A stretch of DNA of 46,317 nt, taken from the NCBI GenBank assembly GCA_018882895.1, contig VERF01000015.1, forward strand, positions 1 through 46,317. Reading direction: 5' to 3'. This DNA is from Candidatus Kapaibacterium sp. (lineage in GTDB: Bacteria > Bacteroidota > Ignavibacteria > Kapaibacteriales > Kapaibacteriaceae). The notes below the pieces were generated by a model that was not told the origin of the DNA, searched no databases, and was given only the letters and a program-made list of their open reading frames with translations. A program made the translations under genes and the position numbers. Shown here in pieces: positions 44,620 to 46,317 of the stretch (the stretch's first letter is position 1; every line of letters starts with the position of its first letter).

Positions 44620-45912
44620 ATGTCCATACCCGTCTCCAACTCCGCCACCATCGAACGCGTCGAGACACTCCGCCAGGCCAAGATCCTGCGTGAAGTGCAG
44701 GACAAAGACACCGTTGCCATGTTCGAGGATCCGCTAGAGAACGACATGGTTCTCAACATGGGACCCCAGCATCCGGCTACTCACGGCGTGCTTCGAGTGC
44801 TGCTGCGACTCGATGGTGAGACCGTGGCAAAGTGCGTTCCCGAGCTGGGCTACCTGCACCGCGGTTTCGAGAAGCTCGCCGAAAGCTGCACATATCACGA
44901 ATTCATCCCGCACACGGACCGTTTGGATTACCTGTCGCCCCTTTCGAACAACGTCGGCATCTGCATGGCGATCGAAAAGGCCGCAGCTGTCGATGTGCCG
45001 GAGCGTGCGATCTGGATCCGCATGTTGGTGAGCGAGCTTGCACGGATCTCGTCACACCTGCTGGCAATGGGCGCAACGTCGATGGACGTGGGTGCTATGA
45101 CGGTGTTCCTCTGGACGTTTACCGAACGCGAAAAGCAGTACGATCTGTTCGAACGAATCTGCGGCGCACGCTTCACAACAAGTTTTGCGCGCATTGGTGG
45201 GGTTGCCAACGATATTCCTGATGACGTCATGCGCGACATTCGTCTGTGGCTGAATCAGCTTCCAGAGCGCATGAAGGAAGTCGAGGGACTTGTCAACCGC
45301 AACCGCATTTTCGTTGACCGTATGGCAGGAGTCGGCCACATCACAGCTGAGAAGGCGATCGCCCTTGGTCTGACCGGACCGACGCTTCGCGGTTCGGGCG
45401 TTGCCCGTGACCTGCGTCGTGACCAGCCGTACATGTATTATGACAAGGTAGACTTCGACGTTATCACGCGCAACGATGGCGACTGCTATTCGCGCTATAT
45501 GTGCCGTAACGCCGAAGTTTGGGAGTCAATGAAGCTGTGCCACCAGGTTCTGGATAAGCTCGAGAACATGCCTCGAACATCTGTCCTGAACGAAGATCAG
45601 CCGCAGTCGGTTTTGTCGCGCAAGGCAAACATCTACACCAAGATGGAAGAGCTGATCAACGACTTCATGATCATCAATTTCGGCACCATGCCACCAAAGG
45701 GCGACACGTACACGGTCATCGAGTCGCCAAAGGGCGAGCTTGGCTTCTACATCGTCAGTGACGGAACGGGGCACCCGTGGAAGCTCAAGATCCGCTCGCC
45801 GTCATCATCGAACCTGCAGGCCTTGAAGCACATGGCCGAGGGGGCGATGGTATCTGACGTGGTGGCGATCATCGGTTCGATCGACCCGGTGATGGGTGAA
45901 GCCGATAAGTGA
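44620..45912 (+). CDS. nuoD: NADH-quinone oxidoreductase subunit D
   Basis: A 430-residue 49-kDa-type subunit of respiratory complex I, in the peripheral arm next to the quinone site. 'MVLNMGPQHPATHGVLR', 'LGYLHRGFEKLAE', 'HTDRLDYLSPLSNN', 'SELARISSHLLAMG', 'TLRGSGVARDLRRDQPY' and the C-terminal 'MAEGAMVSDVVAIIGSIDPVMGE' are all present. The start is ATG 44620; an open frame back to 44542 overlaps the hydrolase and is not family-like. No other nuo gene is visible on either side, which is unusual because nuoD normally sits between nuoC and nuoE; the rest of complex I must lie elsewhere. Confidence 0.97.
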   Translation: MSIPVSNSATIERVETLRQAKILREVQDKDTVAMFEDPLENDMVLNMGPQHPATHGVLRVLLRLDGETVAKCVPELGYLHRGFEKLAESCTYHEFIPHTDRLDYLSPLSNNVGICMAIEKAAAVDVPERAIWIRMLVSELARISSHLLAMGATSMDVGAMTVFLWTFTEREKQYDLFERICGARFTTSFARIGGVANDIPDDVMRDIRLWLNQLPERMKEVEGLVNRNRIFVDRMAGVGHITAEKAIALGLTGPTLRGSGVARDLRRDQPYMYYDKVDFDVITRNDGDCYSRYMCRNAEVWESMKLCHQVLDKLENMPRTSVLNEDQPQSVLSRKANIYTKMEELINDFMIINFGTMPPKGDTYTVIESPKGELGFYIVSDGTGHPWKLKIRSPSSSNLQALKHMAEGAMVSDVVAIIGSIDPVMGEADK

Positions 45913-45955
45913 TCAGTCGGCTAGCGCCACTGCACATGACGAGATAGACTCGAGC

Positions 45956-46317
45956 GTGCCAAATCCCGAGAACATCACACCTGAGCGTAGGGCAAAACTT
46001 GAAAAAGTCCTACGCCGACGTCAGACGTCCCTCACGGTGGTCTTTGAGAACGTTCATGACCCGCATAATGTAAGCGCGGTCATTCGCACGTGCGACGCCG
46101 TCGGCGTTGCCGAAGCTCATGGCATATACTACGGGCGCACAACCTTTCCGGAGCTTGGCGGCAAATCCTCGGCGAGTGCCCGCAAATGGGTCGACGTGCA
46201 CCTGCATCAGACAGTTGCCGAGTGCTATGCTCATCTACGGGCAAAAGGATACCGCATCTACACCACACACATGTCAAGTGATGCTGTGTCGCTCTATGAT
46301 GTCGACCTCACGCAGCC
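45956..46317 (+). CDS. SpoU/TrmH-family RNA 2'-O-methyltransferase (3' truncated)
   Basis: About 120 N-terminal residues are visible; the frame runs off the window. From GTG 45956 it reads 'PNPENITPERRAKLEKVL', then 'SLTVVFENVHDPHNVSAVIR', 'TCDAVGVAEAHGIYYG' and 'GYRIYTTHMS'. This is the start of TrmH-type enzymes, which methylate the 2'-OH of a tRNA or rRNA guanosine using SAM and a trefoil-knot fold; motif 1 'HNVSAVIRTCDA' is intact. The knot itself lies beyond the window, so tRNA Gm18 (trmH) versus an rRNA target cannot be decided. The frame is open upstream of GTG, but no other start was found after the nuoD stop. Confidence 0.85.
   Translation, partial: MPNPENITPERRAKLEKVLRRRQTSLTVVFENVHDPHNVSAVIRTCDAVGVAEAHGIYYGRTTFPELGGKSSASARKWVDVHLHQTVAECYAHLRAKGYRIYTTHMSSDAVSLYDVDLTQ

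Overview
The window looks like chromosome from an FCB-group bacterium (Bacteroidota/Chlorobiota side; a Kapabacteria- or Ignavibacteria-like lineage would fit). The support is family-level: a long plant/Bacteroidota-type IspG, a PD40 plus OmpA envelope protein, and an extracellular contractile injection system (eCIS) of the type carrying DUF5908, CIS_TMP tape-measure and DUF4157 genes. The taxon is inference; there is no rRNA marker here.

Layout. (1) 1-965: 3' end of an OmpA-family envelope gene, followed by a 7-bp tandem repeat between convergent genes. (2) 1108-12036, minus strand: a tight nine-gene run reading recJ, a Dna2-like nuclease-helicase, yebC, ruvC, gapA, pgk, a rhomboid protease and ispG in two overlapping frames. 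It mixes recombination/repair, lower glycolysis and isoprenoid synthesis. (3) 12092-13147, plus strand: rsgA, divergent from recJ. (4) 13148-18259: a 374-bp leader, a secreted protein of unknown function, and a patatin-like phospholipase whose catalytic halves are separated by a block of membrane helices. (5) 18263-19176: a decayed IS66 transposase and a gene-free leader with overlapping inverted repeats. (6) 19177-43324: a complete-looking eCIS locus of 16 genes on the plus strand, almost all abutting or overlapping. (7) 43325-43680: a REP-like hairpin, an 8-bp repeat, tRNA-Ser(CGA) and tRNA-Leu(CAG). (8) 43676-46317: a secreted alpha/beta hydrolase, an isolated nuoD and the 5' end of a SpoU/TrmH-type RNA methyltransferase.

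How the eCIS genes fit together: a Pvc16-like terminal protein, one contractile sheath, two inner-tube proteins, a LysM tube/baseplate adaptor, a VgrG-like spike with PAAR tip, gp25 and two very large baseplate proteins, a huge protein with Ig-like repeats (candidate fibre or outer baseplate), a tape measure, and an AAA+ ATPase. Between the tape measure and the ATPase lies a 1075-residue protein with an N-terminal DUF4157 domain, a long helical middle and a C-terminal HNH-nuclease-like motif. It is the best candidate for the delivered toxin. No immunity gene is evident beside it.

The most interesting points are the DUF4157-HNH payload, the Ig-repeat protein, the membrane-interrupted patatin with its secreted partner just upstream of the eCIS, the split ispG, and the repeat-rich boundary of the eCIS island next to two tRNA genes.
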